This document shows positions 32,969 through 44,213 of a stretch of 64,000 nt of DNA, in pieces. Source of the DNA: Phyllobacteriaceae bacterium (GTDB taxonomy: Bacteria > Pseudomonadota > Alphaproteobacteria > Rhizobiales > Rhizobiaceae); NCBI GenBank assembly GCA_023954255.1, contig JAMLIH010000005.1:1-64000 (forward strand). Direction: 5' to 3'. Position numbers and translations under genes: made by a program. Within the stretch, counting starts at the first letter, position 1. Every line of letters starts with the position of its first letter. The notes under the pieces were generated by a model, which saw only the letters and a program-made list of their open reading frames with translations, did not search any database and was not told the origin of the DNA.

Positions 32969-35287
32969 CTATGATGTTTTCCGTTCGGCCGCTTCCCGGG
33001 TTTGCGTGTGCCTCGTCTTCAGCGCTTCTATGATTTCCACATCCTGTTCACGTGGAGCGGGTTGACCAAAGAAATATCCCTGGATTTCGACGCAACCTTC
33101 CTCGCGAACCCGGTCAAGCTGAGCCTGTGTTTCGACGCCTTCCGCGACGGTCGTGACGCCAAGACGCGTGCCGAGATCGGCAACCGCCTTCACCACAGCA
33201 GCACTTTCCGGGCGATCAACAGCTTCCTTGACGAAGGAACCATCTATCTTGATCTTGTCGAGCGGCAGCAGGCGCACATGGGAAAGAGAAGAATAGCCGG
33301 TTCCAAAATCGTCGAGTGCAATCCGTACCCCCATGTCGTGGAGCCGGCGCAAGTCATCCATGCCGGCTGTCTCGGCATCCAGTATCGCCGTTTCCGTTAC
33401 TTCGATCTCCAGCCGGTCGGGCGAAAGACCCGAGCCCACCAGGGCGGAGAGTACAGCCGGAGCCAATGTGCCTCTGCCGAGCTGTACTCCGGAGATATTG
33501 ACTGCGACACGCACGTCATCGTTGCGCCTGGCCGTATCATGGCAGGCCTGTTTGAGGACGAAGTCGCAAAGCTTGTCGATCAGGCCGCTCTGCTCCGCGA
33601 CCGGGATGAAATCAGCGGGTGAAATCCAGCCCCTTTGCAGGTGGAACCAGCGTATGAGAGCCTCTTGCGCGGTCATCTCGCCGGTTTCGGCATTGACGAT
33701 GGGTTGATAGAACACAAACAGGCTGTCTTCGGCTTCCAGAGCCTCGCGCAGATCACCTTCCAGCTGCGCGCGGTCCTGAATGCGGGTTTCCAGTTCCGCA
33801 CAGAAGACGTTTGCCTGTCCCTTGCCTGCAGATTTGGCTTCATAAAGGGCCAGGTCGGCCCTGGTGAAAAGAACATCGGCTTCCCTGCCGTGTTCCGGTG
33901 CAAGTGCGATGCCAACCGATACCCCGATCCGAATGCTCGTATCCTTGCCGAGGACATACGGCACGCTGAGGGATTTGATGATGCGCCTTGCAAAGGTGGT
34001 TGCAGACCCGGCGGTTTCGCAGGGCATCAGGACAGCGAACTCATCGCCCCCCAGCCGGCCCACTGTTATCGCTGTTTCCTTGCACGCTGAATGCAGACGG
34101 ACAGCGACCTTTGCGAGCAACTCATCTCCAACGGAATGCCCTCTCGTATCGTTGACCAGCTTAAACCCATCAAGGTCGATGTAGAGCAGAGCAACCTGAC
34201 CCGTCGTTTTGAGAGCTTCCGCCAGCTTCTCGCGAAAGGTCACGCGGTTGGGCAAGCCGGTCAGCGTGTCATAGTGGGCCAGTTGGCGGATACGGTTTTC
34301 AGCTTTCACCTCATTGGTGACAAGTGCCCAGGTGAGCATCGGGCCAATGTAGCTTCCGTCGTCGGCGGTGACCGCCGAGACCTTCAAATCCAGAACCTCC
34401 GGCCCCAGATTGATGCGGGCGCTGTGCGGCAGATTTTCGGGGCTGCTCAAAATCCGCCGTTGATGGGCGGGGTTCTTGTGGAAGACGTCAATGGACATGC
34501 CAAGCAGGTCTTCGGAACTGATCGGCAGCAAATGCTCGATTTTTCTTATGAGCCTTTTTGAAGTCTCGTTTGCATAGGTGATCTTGAAGGCTTCCGGATC
34601 CACCGTCATCACCGCGACAGGCATATCGTCAATCATACGCATAAGCCGGCTTTGTTCTTCCTGCTCGCGGCGCGCTTCTGTCTGCGCATTGACCATGCTT
34701 TCGAAGTTGTTCTGGTTGATGGATAGAATCGCCAGCATTCCTACGGAAACGAATGCGATGTTGATTGCTGCAGCGATGAACGTCGGCTGCCCCGTGGTCA
34801 TGAAAAAGATGACAAAAGCGCTGTTGACGATCAAGGCAACGTTCCAGGCAGCAGAGCGCAAGTGCATCAGGCTGAAGATGCACGTAATCACCGTGATCGC
34901 CATATAAAGGGCTATGTGGGACTGGGTGTAGGCGTCGCCATACGGGAAAAGCAGCAATGCCCAGGTCGTAAAGGCAAGCGAGATGCCTACGGCGAGGTAG
35001 TTGGTTCGCTCCGTGACGCGCAAGACCATTTCCGAGGTCGGTTCGACATCGCGCGTGTTCCACCAATACAGACTGCATACGGCGCAGAGGACCGTCAGCG
35101 CAATTGGCACCAGAACTGCCAGCCAAAAGGGGGCTATCTCAACATGCGTTGCGGCAAGCGCCCAAGTGCTTGACAACAGTATGAAATACATTGTCGGCAA
35201 TTGGCGGGATAACGAACGATACTGCGCCTTGAGCAATTCCGGATTTGCTACCGGAACGGCCATGATATCTGCAAAACGCTTTATCAA
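32969..35287 (-). CDS. Membrane-bound diguanylate cyclase/phosphodiesterase (GGDEF-EAL)
   Basis: This 772-residue cyclic-di-GMP enzyme has an N-terminal membrane region of about six helices (residues 30-200). A PAS-like segment begins MIDDMPVAVMTVDPEAFKI. The GGDEF domain (from YDTLTGLPNRVTF) has an intact RLGGDEFAVL, and the C-terminal EAL domain has AQEALIRW, VAVNISGVQLG and ALDDFGTGYSSLSH. Both catalytic signatures are intact, so both activities are possible; which one dominates cannot be told. It is monocistronic and convergent with the tRNA-Gly gene. Confidence 0.94.
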   Translation of the reverse strand: MIKRFADIMAVPVANPELLKAQYRSLSRQLPTMYFILLSSTWALAATHVEIAPFWLAVLVPIALTVLCAVCSLYWWNTRDVEPTSEMVLRVTERTNYLAVGISLAFTTWALLLFPYGDAYTQSHIALYMAITVITCIFSLMHLRSAAWNVALIVNSAFVIFFMTTGQPTFIAAAINIAFVSVGMLAILSINQNNFESMVNAQTEARREQEEQSRLMRMIDDMPVAVMTVDPEAFKITYANETSKRLIRKIEHLLPISSEDLLGMSIDVFHKNPAHQRRILSSPENLPHSARINLGPEVLDLKVSAVTADDGSYIGPMLTWALVTNEVKAENRIRQLAHYDTLTGLPNRVTFREKLAEALKTTGQVALLYIDLDGFKLVNDTRGHSVGDELLAKVAVRLHSACKETAITVGRLGGDEFAVLMPCETAGSATTFARRIIKSLSVPYVLGKDTSIRIGVSVGIALAPEHGREADVLFTRADLALYEAKSAGKGQANVFCAELETRIQDRAQLEGDLREALEAEDSLFVFYQPIVNAETGEMTAQEALIRWFHLQRGWISPADFIPVAEQSGLIDKLCDFVLKQACHDTARRNDDVRVAVNISGVQLGRGTLAPAVLSALVGSGLSPDRLEIEVTETAILDAETAGMDDLRRLHDMGVRIALDDFGTGYSSLSHVRLLPLDKIKIDGSFVKEAVDRPESAAVVKAVADLGTRLGVTTVAEGVETQAQLDRVREEGCVEIQGYFFGQPAPREQDVEIIEALKTRHTQTREAAERKTS

Positions 35288-35526
35288 TTTGCATTTCCAA
35301 ATGCCGCCCCAAGCATCGATGGATGGTTGTTTCTCTACCCCAAGAAGATTATTTCAGCGTGAATATATTGGGTACAATGATTACTTGTTCCGCCCAGGTA
35401 AACCGGGCCTGAACCTTTCCGGTTTCAACAATAGCGGCGACTTCGGAGCAGCGGGTGGACAGGCGGGCCTGCGCCTGTAAAAGTGCCGATTGAAGACAGA
35501 TCAATCCAGACAACAGGAGTTGCCCG

Positions 35527-36297
35527 ATGGCGCGTTTCGCCTATCACCTTTTTCCTTATCTTTCCGACAATTACGGCGTTCTGATCCACGACCCTGAAAG
35601 CGGCGCCACGGCTGCAATCGATGCGGGTGACGGCGGGGCCGTGCTGGCGGCGCTGGAGGAAAAGGGCTGGAACCTGACTGACCTGTGGATCACCCATCAC
35701 CATGCAGATCATACCGATGGCGTTTCCCTCGTGAAGGAGAAGACCGGCTGCACCGTGACCGGACCGAAGGGCAAGTCCTCGGCGATTGCCGGGATCGACC
35801 GCGAGGTCGGCGAAGGTGACACGTTCGGATTTGCCGGCGCCGAAGTCCGGGTTATCGAAACGCCCGGGCACACCCTCGACATGATCAATTTCCACCTGCC
35901 TTCCGAAGGCGTGGTCTTTACCGGCGACACGCTGTTCGCGCTGGGGTGCGGGCGGGTGTTCGAGGGCGATTTTGCCATGATGTGGGACAGTCTGTCGAAA
36001 CTGATGAAGCTGCCTGCCGATACGGTGATCTATTCCTCGCATGAATACACGCTGGCGAATGCCAAATTCGCGCTCAGCGTCGATCCGGACAATCCGGCGC
36101 TTAAGGCGCGGGCGGCGAAATTCGAGGCAATGCGGGCAGACGGCAAGCCGACGGTCCCCAGCACCCTGGCCGAGGAACTGGCGACCAATCCCTTCCTGCG
36201 CGCCGCCGATTCCGGCATCCGGGCGCATCTCGGCATGGAAGGCGAAAGCGATGCGGCGGTATTCGCCGAAATCCGCAGCCGAAAGGACAATTTCTGA
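35527..36297 (+). CDS. gloB: Hydroxyacylglutathione hydrolase (glyoxalase II)
   Basis: This 256-residue metallo-beta-lactamase-fold thioesterase splits S-lactoylglutathione. The metal motif THHHADH is at residues 56-62, with later ligands in ETPGHTLDMI, FTGDTLFALGCGRVFEG and SSHEYTLANAKFA. The length and the C-terminal substrate-binding helices fit GloB. It is distinct from SoxH, which is a shorter, secreted metallohydrolase. Its ribosome site is CAGGAG. A short terminator separates it from tuf. Confidence 0.95.
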   Translation: MARFAYHLFPYLSDNYGVLIHDPESGATAAIDAGDGGAVLAALEEKGWNLTDLWITHHHADHTDGVSLVKEKTGCTVTGPKGKSSAIAGIDREVGEGDTFGFAGAEVRVIETPGHTLDMINFHLPSEGVVFTGDTLFALGCGRVFEGDFAMMWDSLSKLMKLPADTVIYSSHEYTLANAKFALSVDPDNPALKARAAKFEAMRADGKPTVPSTLAEELATNPFLRAADSGIRAHLGMEGESDAAVFAEIRSRKDNF

Positions 36298-36377
36298 GCC
36301 GTTTGCGGGCGAGCGCGAAACGTGCTCCCCTCTTGCACATCGGGCCCAAACACATTATGTCCCGTCGCGAGTTGAAG

Positions 36378-36399
36378 AGGCCTCACCAGAGGCCTTTTT
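36378..36399 (+). terminator. Intrinsic terminator between gloB and tuf
   Basis: AGGCCTC-ACCA-GAGGCCT, a perfect 7-bp stem with a 4-nt loop, is followed by TTTT (36396-36399). It could instead act as a leader attenuator of tuf if the promoter lies upstream of it. Confidence 0.65.
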
Positions 36400-36439
36400 C
36401 ATATGTCTCAATACACTGTAAGCGACAGGAAGAAGTCCC

Positions 36440-37615
<1,176 letters not shown>

Positions 37616-37640
37616 TCGGCAGTTTCATCAAGATTGAAAA

Positions 37641-37663
37641 GGCGGGCTCCGGCCCGCCTTTTT
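37641..37663 (+). terminator. Intrinsic terminator after tuf
   Basis: GGCGGGC-TCCG-GCCCGCC (37641-37658) is followed by TTTTT. It is a classical strong terminator. Confidence 0.9.
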
Positions 37664-37739
37664 GTTTGGCGCCTGCAACGCAAAAGCCTTGCAAACCAAC
37701 CGCCTTTGGCGCTATCAAGCGCCTGCCTTCGACGGCCAC

Positions 37740-37815
37740 AGGGGTATAGCTCAGTTGGTAGAGCGACGGTCTCCAAAACCGTAGGTCGCGGGTTCAAATC
37801 CTGCTGCCCCTGCCA
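37740..37815 (+). tRNA. tRNA-Trp(CCA)
   Basis: The acceptor arm AGGGGTA pairs with TGCCCCT through one G-T wobble. The anticodon loop CTCCAAA gives anticodon CCA, and the T loop is TTCAAAT. The terminal CCA is encoded (37813-37815). It lies 76 nt after the tuf terminator. Confidence 0.96.
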
Positions 37816-37841
37816 TTTTCCAGATACCATGAGGCGCGCCC

Positions 37842-38546
37842 ATGATCCGTGCGGTTCTGTTCGACAAGGACGGCACGCTCATCGATTTCGAGCGCACCTA
37901 CGGGCCGGCCACAGCGCAGGTGATGATGGCCCTTGCCGGCAATGACGCCGGGCTTGCGGCGCGGCTTGCCGAACCCGCCGGCTTCGATCTGGCGACGCTT
38001 GCCTTCCACCCGACCTCGATGATCATCGCCGGAACGGCGCGCGACATGGCGCAAAGCTGGGGCAGCCTGCTGGGCGAGAGCGACACCATGGCGCTGATTG
38101 CGCGCATCGATGCGCTTTATCTCGATTACAGCCGAGCCAGTGTCGCGCTGTTCGAGGCGACGATGCCGGCGCTCACAAGCCTGAAGGGACGCGGCCTGCC
38201 GCTCGGCATCGCCACCAATGACAGCGAGGCCGGCGCGCGCGACCATGCCGAACAGGCCGGCATCCATCACTTCTTCGATTTCTTCGCCGGTCACGACAGC
38301 GGTCACGGCTACAAGCCGGGGCCGGGCATGGTGCTGGCCTTTGCCGAGGCGACCGGCTTCGAGCCGTCCGAAATCGCCATGGTCGGCGACAGCCTCAACG
38401 ATCTCAAGGCTGCAAGCGCGGCGGGCGCGGTGCGCATCGGCGTTACCTCGGGCCTTGCGGCGGCTGAAGAACTCATCCCCGAAAGCGACCACGTGCTCGA
38501 TGGCATTGGCGCCCTGCCCGCCCTCATTGCCGAACTCAACGCATAG
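37842..38546 (+). CDS. HAD-family phosphatase (phosphoglycolate phosphatase-like)
   Basis: This 234-residue HAD hydrolase has motif I LFDKDGTLIDF with Asp8 as nucleophile and Asp10 as acid. Motif II is GIATNDSE, motif III is GYKPGPGMVL and motif IV is AMVGDSLNDLKAASAAG. The alpha-helical cap between motifs I and II is of the Gph/PGP type. The substrate is not certain. It starts 26 nt after tRNA-Trp and is followed by an esterase-like gene. Confidence 0.87.
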   Translation: MIRAVLFDKDGTLIDFERTYGPATAQVMMALAGNDAGLAARLAEPAGFDLATLAFHPTSMIIAGTARDMAQSWGSLLGESDTMALIARIDALYLDYSRASVALFEATMPALTSLKGRGLPLGIATNDSEAGARDHAEQAGIHHFFDFFAGHDSGHGYKPGPGMVLAFAEATGFEPSEIAMVGDSLNDLKAASAAGAVRIGVTSGLAAAEELIPESDHVLDGIGALPALIAELNA

Positions 38547-38633
38547 ACACTGCGGGACGGCTTGCAGCCAAGCGCATTTCCTGCCCTACTGGCCGCCGGA
38601 TTGCGCGCCACGGAAAACAGCCCGAGACAGACC

Positions 38634-39575
38634 ATGACCGACTATTCCCGATTGCTCGGACCGGAAATCACCGCCTTCATCGCGCGGGTCGATGCCTGTT
38701 ATCCGGCCGATACGGCGCAGCGCAGCGTTGAACAACAGCGCGACATCTACAACGCCATGTGCAAGGTCTTTCACGCCGGCCACCCCGATGGCGTGACGGC
38801 CAAAGACGATGCGTTGACGGCCGACAGCCGCACGATCCCGATCCGCCGCTACACCCCGCCCGAAACGCACGGCGAGGCGCTCGTCATCTATTATCACGGT
38901 GGCGGCTTCGTCGTCGGCGGGCTGGAGAGCCATGACGATGTCTGCGCGGAAATCTGTGCCGCAACCGGCTTTCCTGTTGTCTCGGTGGATTACCGGCTGG
39001 CGCCGGAACATATCCATCCGGCGCAGAGCGACGACGCCATTGCAGCCTTCCGCCAGCTGGCGGCAGATCATGACGGGCCGGTGATCGTCTGCGGCGACAG
39101 CGCGGGCGGCACGCTGAGCGCCGCCGTCTGCCATACGGTACGCGGCGAAGCAAAGGCGCCGGCGGGACAGGTGCTGATCTATCCGGCGCTGGGCGGCGAC
39201 GAGAGCAAGGGCTCCTATGTTGCCCACGCTGACGCACCAGGGTTCACCACCGCCGACATGAAAGCCTATAACGCGTTGCGCAGCGGCGGGCGGGCAATCA
39301 GCGGCGATCCGACCTTCAAGCCGCTGATGGACACGGATTTTTCCGGCCTGCCGCCCACCGTCATGGTCTCTGCCGGGTGCGACCCGCTCAACGACGACTG
39401 CCGGGACTATCGCGACGCGCTGAGGGCTGCCGGCGTCAAGGCGCACTGGGTCGAGGGAAAGGGCCTGATCCACGGCTTTCTGCGCGCGCGCCACACGGCG
39501 GAGCCGGCAAGGCTGGCTTTTGCCGAGATCACCGGGGCAGTTGCCGCCCTCGGCAAGGGGCAATGGCCCTACTGA
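38634..39575 (+). CDS. Alpha/beta hydrolase (hormone-sensitive lipase family)
   Basis: This 313-residue esterase has the HSL-family oxyanion motif YYHGGGFVVGG and the nucleophile elbow VCGDSAGGTLSAA. A downstream Asp lies in SAGCDPLNDDC and the catalytic His in GLIHGFLRAR. The frame is open to 38562, but the ATG at 38634 begins MTDYSRLLGPEITAFI, the usual start of these esterases. The substrate is probably a short-chain ester (inference). Confidence 0.9.
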   Translation: MTDYSRLLGPEITAFIARVDACYPADTAQRSVEQQRDIYNAMCKVFHAGHPDGVTAKDDALTADSRTIPIRRYTPPETHGEALVIYYHGGGFVVGGLESHDDVCAEICAATGFPVVSVDYRLAPEHIHPAQSDDAIAAFRQLAADHDGPVIVCGDSAGGTLSAAVCHTVRGEAKAPAGQVLIYPALGGDESKGSYVAHADAPGFTTADMKAYNALRSGGRAISGDPTFKPLMDTDFSGLPPTVMVSAGCDPLNDDCRDYRDALRAAGVKAHWVEGKGLIHGFLRARHTAEPARLAFAEITGAVAALGKGQWPY

Positions 39576-39602
39576 TGCGCTGGGGCCTGTTCTGCGGGCT
39601 CT

Positions 39603-40448
39603 TCATGCAAGGAAGGATTTCGCCTTCATCGTCCCGGGAACTCCAACGCCAAGCCGCTTGAGGATCGTCGGCGCGATCTGGCGCTGGTCGATGATGCCAT
39701 CACCCCTTGCGAACTCCTTCTTCAGCTTCGCCTCCCCGAACCAGTAGAGCGCGGTATCCTGCTGCAAATCCTCGCGGCCGCCGTGATGGCCGCGATCGGT
39801 CTGGCCGTGATCGGCGGTGACGATCACCTCATAGCCCATATCCAGCCATTTCGGCAGGAAGGCTGCCAGCATCCCATCCATGGTGTAGCAGGCCTTGTCC
39901 ATGGTGACGTTGTCGTGGCCGAAGCGGTGGCCCATGGAATCGAGCGTACAGGTGTGCAGGATGCCGTAATCGATGCCGTGGCGAGCACACAGCATGGTCA
40001 GCGTGGCGAACAGGTCGGCATCGCAGGGCGTCATCTGGTTGTCGTGGTTGTAGCCGGTCATCGTGTGGAAACGGCCATGATGGATCGGCCCTTCCGGCTC
40101 GTCATATTCGATGTCGCGGACAAGGTCGAAAGGATAGCGGTTGAAGAATTCCGACCAGTAGGAATGGGTCACCGCGCCGCTCTTGCCGCCGGCCCTTGCA
40201 ATCTCGGAAAAGATGTCGGGCTGGGCAACGCGAAAGCGCACCTCGTTGGAGTGGATGCCGTGGATCTGCGCCTCGACGCCGGTATGGATCGTCGCATAAC
40301 AGGGGCCGGAGACCGAAGGCAGGCAGGCGCGGTGCCTTGCCACCTGGGCATGGCCTGAATCCACCCAGCCTTCCAGATTGCCGAACAGGCGGCGAAAATT
40401 GCGCCACGGCACACCATCGAGGATGATCAAAAGCAGCTTGTTTTTCAT
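39603..40448 (-). CDS. Alkaline phosphatase/phosphodiesterase superfamily protein
   Basis: This 281-residue cytosolic member of the nucleotide pyrophosphatase/alkaline phosphatase superfamily has metal-site motifs LLIILDGVPW, PSVSGPCYATIHTGVEAQIH (Thr/Ser nucleophile position), HTCTLDSMGHRFG and VTADHGQTDRGHHGG. No signal peptide is seen. The substrate is unknown. It is convergent with the HSL-type esterase (27 nt) and divergent from the CocE-type hydrolase. Confidence 0.82.
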   Translation of the reverse strand: MKNKLLLIILDGVPWRNFRRLFGNLEGWVDSGHAQVARHRACLPSVSGPCYATIHTGVEAQIHGIHSNEVRFRVAQPDIFSEIARAGGKSGAVTHSYWSEFFNRYPFDLVRDIEYDEPEGPIHHGRFHTMTGYNHDNQMTPCDADLFATLTMLCARHGIDYGILHTCTLDSMGHRFGHDNVTMDKACYTMDGMLAAFLPKWLDMGYEVIVTADHGQTDRGHHGGREDLQQDTALYWFGEAKLKKEFARGDGIIDQRQIAPTILKRLGVGVPGTMKAKSFLA

Positions 40449-40566
40449 GGTGCTAACCTGTTCCGCTCAAAAATTGATTCCGTTACTCACCACGGTTTTT
40501 CATCCTTGCCAAGCACCCACGTTTTCAAACACAGTGACCCGTCATGATGACGGAAAAAGGATGCCC

Positions 40567-42591
40567 ATGAAAATCGTCAGCGAATTTCCCCGCCAGGTGA
40601 TCGAACATCCCGACATGACGGTCACCATGTCCGACGGCTGCCGGCTTTCAGCCCGCGTCTGGCTGCCTGAGGATGCGGAAACAAACCACGTTCCGGCGAT
40701 CCTCGAACATCTGCCCTACCGCAAGCGCGACGGCACGATTGCCCGCGATGAGCATACCCATCCCTGGTTGGCTGGTCACGGCTATGCCTGCATCCGCGTC
40801 GACATGCGGGGAAGCGGCGATTCCGACGGGCTGATGGAAGACGAATACACGCCGCAGGAGCTTCAGGATGCCTGCGAGGTGATCGCCTGGGCTGCTTCCC
40901 AGCCGTGGTGCAACGGCAAGGTCGGCATGATGGGGATTTCCTGGGGCGGCTTCAATTCGCTGCAGGTGGCAGCCCTGAAACCCCCTGCCCTCAAGGCCAT
41001 CATCACCCTGTGTTCGACCGTCGACCGCTATGCAGACGACATCCATTACAAGGGCGGTTGCCTGTTGGGCGAGAATTTCGGCTGGGCCACGACCATGCTC
41101 GCCTATTCCTCGCGACCGCCGGACCTCGCGCTGGTCGGCAACCGCTGGCACGAAATGTGGATGCACCGTCTCAACCACCAGCCCTTCCACATCCAGGAAT
41201 GGCTGCGTCATCAGTGGCGGGATGATTTCTGGAAACACGGTTCGGTCTGTGAAGACTACGGCGCCATCGATGCGGCGGTGCTCTCCATCGGCGGCTGGCA
41301 TGACGGCTATCGCAACACCATGGCGCATCTGGCGGAAAACCTGCCGAAACACGGCAATGACAAGGTCAAGGCGATTGCCGGGCCGTGGATTCACAAATAC
41401 CCCCACATCGCCAAGCCGGACCCGGCCATCGACTTCCTCGGGGAGGCCAAACGCTGGTGGGACAAATGGCTGAAGGACGAGAACACCGGGGTTGAAGCCG
41501 ATCCCGCCTTCCGGCTATGGCTGATGGATTCGGTTGCGCCGAAGCCCTGGCTGCCGGTGCGGCCGGGGCGCTGGATTGGCTGCGAACAGTGGCCCGATCG
41601 GGCAATCGAGACCAGAACGCTGGCGCTTGGCAAGCATGTGCTGGGTGTAGACAGGCCTGGTAAAGCGGAGTCCTTTTCCCTTTCCATCTGCTCACCGCAG
41701 GATTGCGGGCGGGCGGGCGGCGAATATTTCCCCTTTGCCTATGGTGACGAACTGCCGGACGAGCAGACACCGGACGATGAGAAATCGCTCTGTTTCAACG
41801 GCGAAACGCTTGCCGGGACCCTGGATATCGTCGGCGCGCCGAAGGTTCGCCTGGCGCTTTCCTCCGACAAGCCCTGCGCCCAGATTGCCGTGCGGCTTTG
41901 CGATCTCAGACCGGACGGCACTTCGGCGCTGATCACCATGGGAATGCTGAACCTGACCCATCATGGCTCGCACGAGCATCCCGAAGCGCTTGTTCCCGGC
42001 GAGACCTTTGAGGTGGAACTCGCGCTCGATCAGATTGCCTACCGCATTCCGGCAGGCCACCAGCTGCGGCTGGCGGTTTCAACCGCCTACTGGCCATGCA
42101 ACTGGCCATCGCCGGAAGCTGCCACGGTGACGGTTAGCAGCGGGGAGTTGGACCTGCCGCTGCGCCCGCTTGCCGGGGAAGACGAGTGGACGTTCGATCC
42201 GCCCCAAGGCGCGCCGGCCTGGAAGATCGAGGTGCTGCGTCCTGCCCGCTACCGTCGCGAGACGGCCAAGGACGGTGAAACCGGCCAGACACTGGTGCTC
42301 GTCGATGCCGATGCAGGCGAGCAGCGCGATCTCAACCACGGGCTGGTTTCGGGTTCGCGTACCTGGGAGCGCTGGGCAATCGATCCCGACGACCCGACGT
42401 CCGCAAGCGTCAACATCGACGTCGAAAAGACCGGCGGCCGCGACGGACAGATGTGGAAGACCCGCGCGGAGACACGGATGACCTGCGACAGGGAGAATTT
42501 CTTCGTCAAAGCCAATCTGAAATGCTGGGAGAACGAAACGCTGGTCTTCGAACGGGATTATGCCGACACGATCCCGCGCAAGCTTGTCTGA
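40567..42591 (+). CDS. CocE/NonD-family hydrolase
   Basis: This 674-residue hydrolase combines an alpha/beta-hydrolase domain with a C-terminal jelly-roll. The nucleophile motif is GMMGISWGGFNSLQ, with an acid and His further on (GGWHDGY, AGPWIHKYPH). The C-terminal half has RYRRETA and VDVEKTGGRD-like beta strands typical of PF08530. CocE, glutaryl-7-ACA acylases and X-Pro dipeptidases belong here, so the substrate is unsure. The ATG at 40567 has AAGGA five nt upstream; the frame stays open to 40378. Confidence 0.88.
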   Translation: MKIVSEFPRQVIEHPDMTVTMSDGCRLSARVWLPEDAETNHVPAILEHLPYRKRDGTIARDEHTHPWLAGHGYACIRVDMRGSGDSDGLMEDEYTPQELQDACEVIAWAASQPWCNGKVGMMGISWGGFNSLQVAALKPPALKAIITLCSTVDRYADDIHYKGGCLLGENFGWATTMLAYSSRPPDLALVGNRWHEMWMHRLNHQPFHIQEWLRHQWRDDFWKHGSVCEDYGAIDAAVLSIGGWHDGYRNTMAHLAENLPKHGNDKVKAIAGPWIHKYPHIAKPDPAIDFLGEAKRWWDKWLKDENTGVEADPAFRLWLMDSVAPKPWLPVRPGRWIGCEQWPDRAIETRTLALGKHVLGVDRPGKAESFSLSICSPQDCGRAGGEYFPFAYGDELPDEQTPDDEKSLCFNGETLAGTLDIVGAPKVRLALSSDKPCAQIAVRLCDLRPDGTSALITMGMLNLTHHGSHEHPEALVPGETFEVELALDQIAYRIPAGHQLRLAVSTAYWPCNWPSPEAATVTVSSGELDLPLRPLAGEDEWTFDPPQGAPAWKIEVLRPARYRRETAKDGETGQTLVLVDADAGEQRDLNHGLVSGSRTWERWAIDPDDPTSASVNIDVEKTGGRDGQMWKTRAETRMTCDRENFFVKANLKCWENETLVFERDYADTIPRKLV

Positions 42592-42596
42592 ACGCC

Positions 42597-44105
42597 CTAT
42601 GTGCCGCAGAAGGTGCGGTGGACGACCTCGTCAGGCTGCGGCGGCAAGGCGTATCTTTCAAGTCCTTCCCGGCGTTCGAACGGTTTCGAGACCGCTTGCA
42701 GCAGCTTTTCCATCGGCTCGAAATTGCCGGAGTGCTCGGCCTCGCGGATTGCTTCCTCGACGAGATGATTGCGCGGGATGTAGACCGGATTGGCGCGCCG
42801 AAGCCTATCGCGGATTGCATTGCTCTTGCCTTCCGCTTCAAGGCGCTTTCGCCACTTTTCCAGCCAGGGTTCGAAATCCTCGGCACCCTCAAACACTGTA
42901 TCGAAAACGCCGCTTTCCTTTTCCACCACGAAGGTTTCCAGCGCGGCAAAACCGCTGGTGAAATCGATGCCCGCCTTGTGCAGCACGGTGAGAAAATCGA
43001 GGATCAGGGGCCGGTCGGTTTCAGCGGGTGCAGTGAGCCCGAGCTTTGCGCCCATGGCTTCAAGCCAGTAGCCGGCGAAAGCCGTATCGAAACCGTCGAG
43101 AACCTTTACAGCCGCCTCAGCGGCCGCCTCCTGCCCGCCATCGGCCAGTACCAGCAGCGCCTCGGCAAGCCGCGTCAGGTTCCATTTGGCGATCATCGGC
43201 TGCGCGCCATAGGCATAGCGGCCCTGCTGGTCGATGGAGGAATAGACCTTGTAGTGCTCGTAATGGTCCATGAACGCGCAGGGACCGTAATCGATGGTCT
43301 CGCCGGAAATGGTCATGTTGTCGGTGTTCATCACGCCATGAATGAAGCCGACGGCCATCCATTTGGCGATCAGCGATGCCTGCCGGTCGATGACGGCTCC
43401 AAGCAGTGCGAGCGGCAGGTTCTCCGCCGTTTCGATCTGCGGATAATGACGCGCAATCGCATAATCAAGCAGGGTCTTCAGGCTTTGGATGTCGCCCCTT
43501 GCGGCGAAATGCTGAAACGTGCCGATGCGCAGATGGCTTGCCGCCACCCTTGTCAGCACGGCGCCCGGGTGGATCTGCTCGCGGATGACCATCTCGCCGG
43601 TGGTGGCAATCGCCAGGCTGCGGGTCGTCGGAATGCCCAGTGCATGCATCGCCTCGCTGACCACATACTCGCGGATCACCGGGCCGAGCGCCGCGCGGCC
43701 ATCGCCGCGACGTGAAAACGGCGTCGGGCCGGAACCCTTTAGCTGGATGTCGAAACGCTCGCCGTCCTTCGTTACCACCTCGCCCAGCAGCGCCGCACGG
43801 CCATCGCCGAGACCGGGATTGAACTGACCGAACTGGTGGCCCGAATAGGCCATGGCAACAAGCCTGCCTCCGTTGCCCGGCGCGGCGTTGCCGGCGAAGA
43901 GATCGGCCAGCGCCTGTTCCCCGACCCCGTCGAGTTCGAGACCGAGCTTTTCGGCCAGCGGGCCGTTCAGCCTGACGAGTTTTGCCGCGCGCACCGGCGA
44001 CGGCGCCACCAGCGCGTGAAAGCTTTCCGGCAGCGCTGCGTAGCTTTGTTCAAGCCCCAATGCCGGTATGGCAGCGATAACAGACGTCTTGACAGCTCCG
44101 CTCAC
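42597..44105 (-). CDS. selO: Protein adenylyltransferase SelO (YdiU)
   Basis: This 502-residue pseudokinase-fold enzyme AMPylates Ser/Thr/Tyr of target proteins under redox stress. The nucleotide and metal motifs are YSGHQFGQFNPGLGDGRA, LKGSGPTPFSRRGDGRAALG and GVMNTDNMTISGETIDYGPC (Asn/Asp metal ligands). Bacterial SelO commonly lacks selenocysteine, and none is seen here. It converges with CocE with only 5 nt between stops and diverges from the PH-domain gene. Confidence 0.95.
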   Translation of the reverse strand: MSGAVKTSVIAAIPALGLEQSYAALPESFHALVAPSPVRAAKLVRLNGPLAEKLGLELDGVGEQALADLFAGNAAPGNGGRLVAMAYSGHQFGQFNPGLGDGRAALLGEVVTKDGERFDIQLKGSGPTPFSRRGDGRAALGPVIREYVVSEAMHALGIPTTRSLAIATTGEMVIREQIHPGAVLTRVAASHLRIGTFQHFAARGDIQSLKTLLDYAIARHYPQIETAENLPLALLGAVIDRQASLIAKWMAVGFIHGVMNTDNMTISGETIDYGPCAFMDHYEHYKVYSSIDQQGRYAYGAQPMIAKWNLTRLAEALLVLADGGQEAAAEAAVKVLDGFDTAFAGYWLEAMGAKLGLTAPAETDRPLILDFLTVLHKAGIDFTSGFAALETFVVEKESGVFDTVFEGAEDFEPWLEKWRKRLEAEGKSNAIRDRLRRANPVYIPRNHLVEEAIREAEHSGNFEPMEKLLQAVSKPFERREGLERYALPPQPDEVVHRTFCGT

Positions 44106-44213
44106 GGGTTTCGTGCTCCTTTGACGGCTTCCCTTTCCAATTTAGGGTATTTGCGGCAGACTTTCACCCCGCCGGAATCAAATCATCCCGGCGAAGCCGG
44201 GGACATTCTCAGC

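Noticed and set aside
32969..35287. Degenerate GGDEF or EAL domain
   Set aside because: Both RLGGDEF and AQEALIRW signatures, and DDFGTGYSSL, are intact.
35527..36297. Metallo-hydrolase near the sox genes as SoxH
   Set aside because: The length, lack of a signal peptide and C-terminal substrate domain match glyoxalase II, and a GGDEF/EAL gene and tRNA separate it from soxF.
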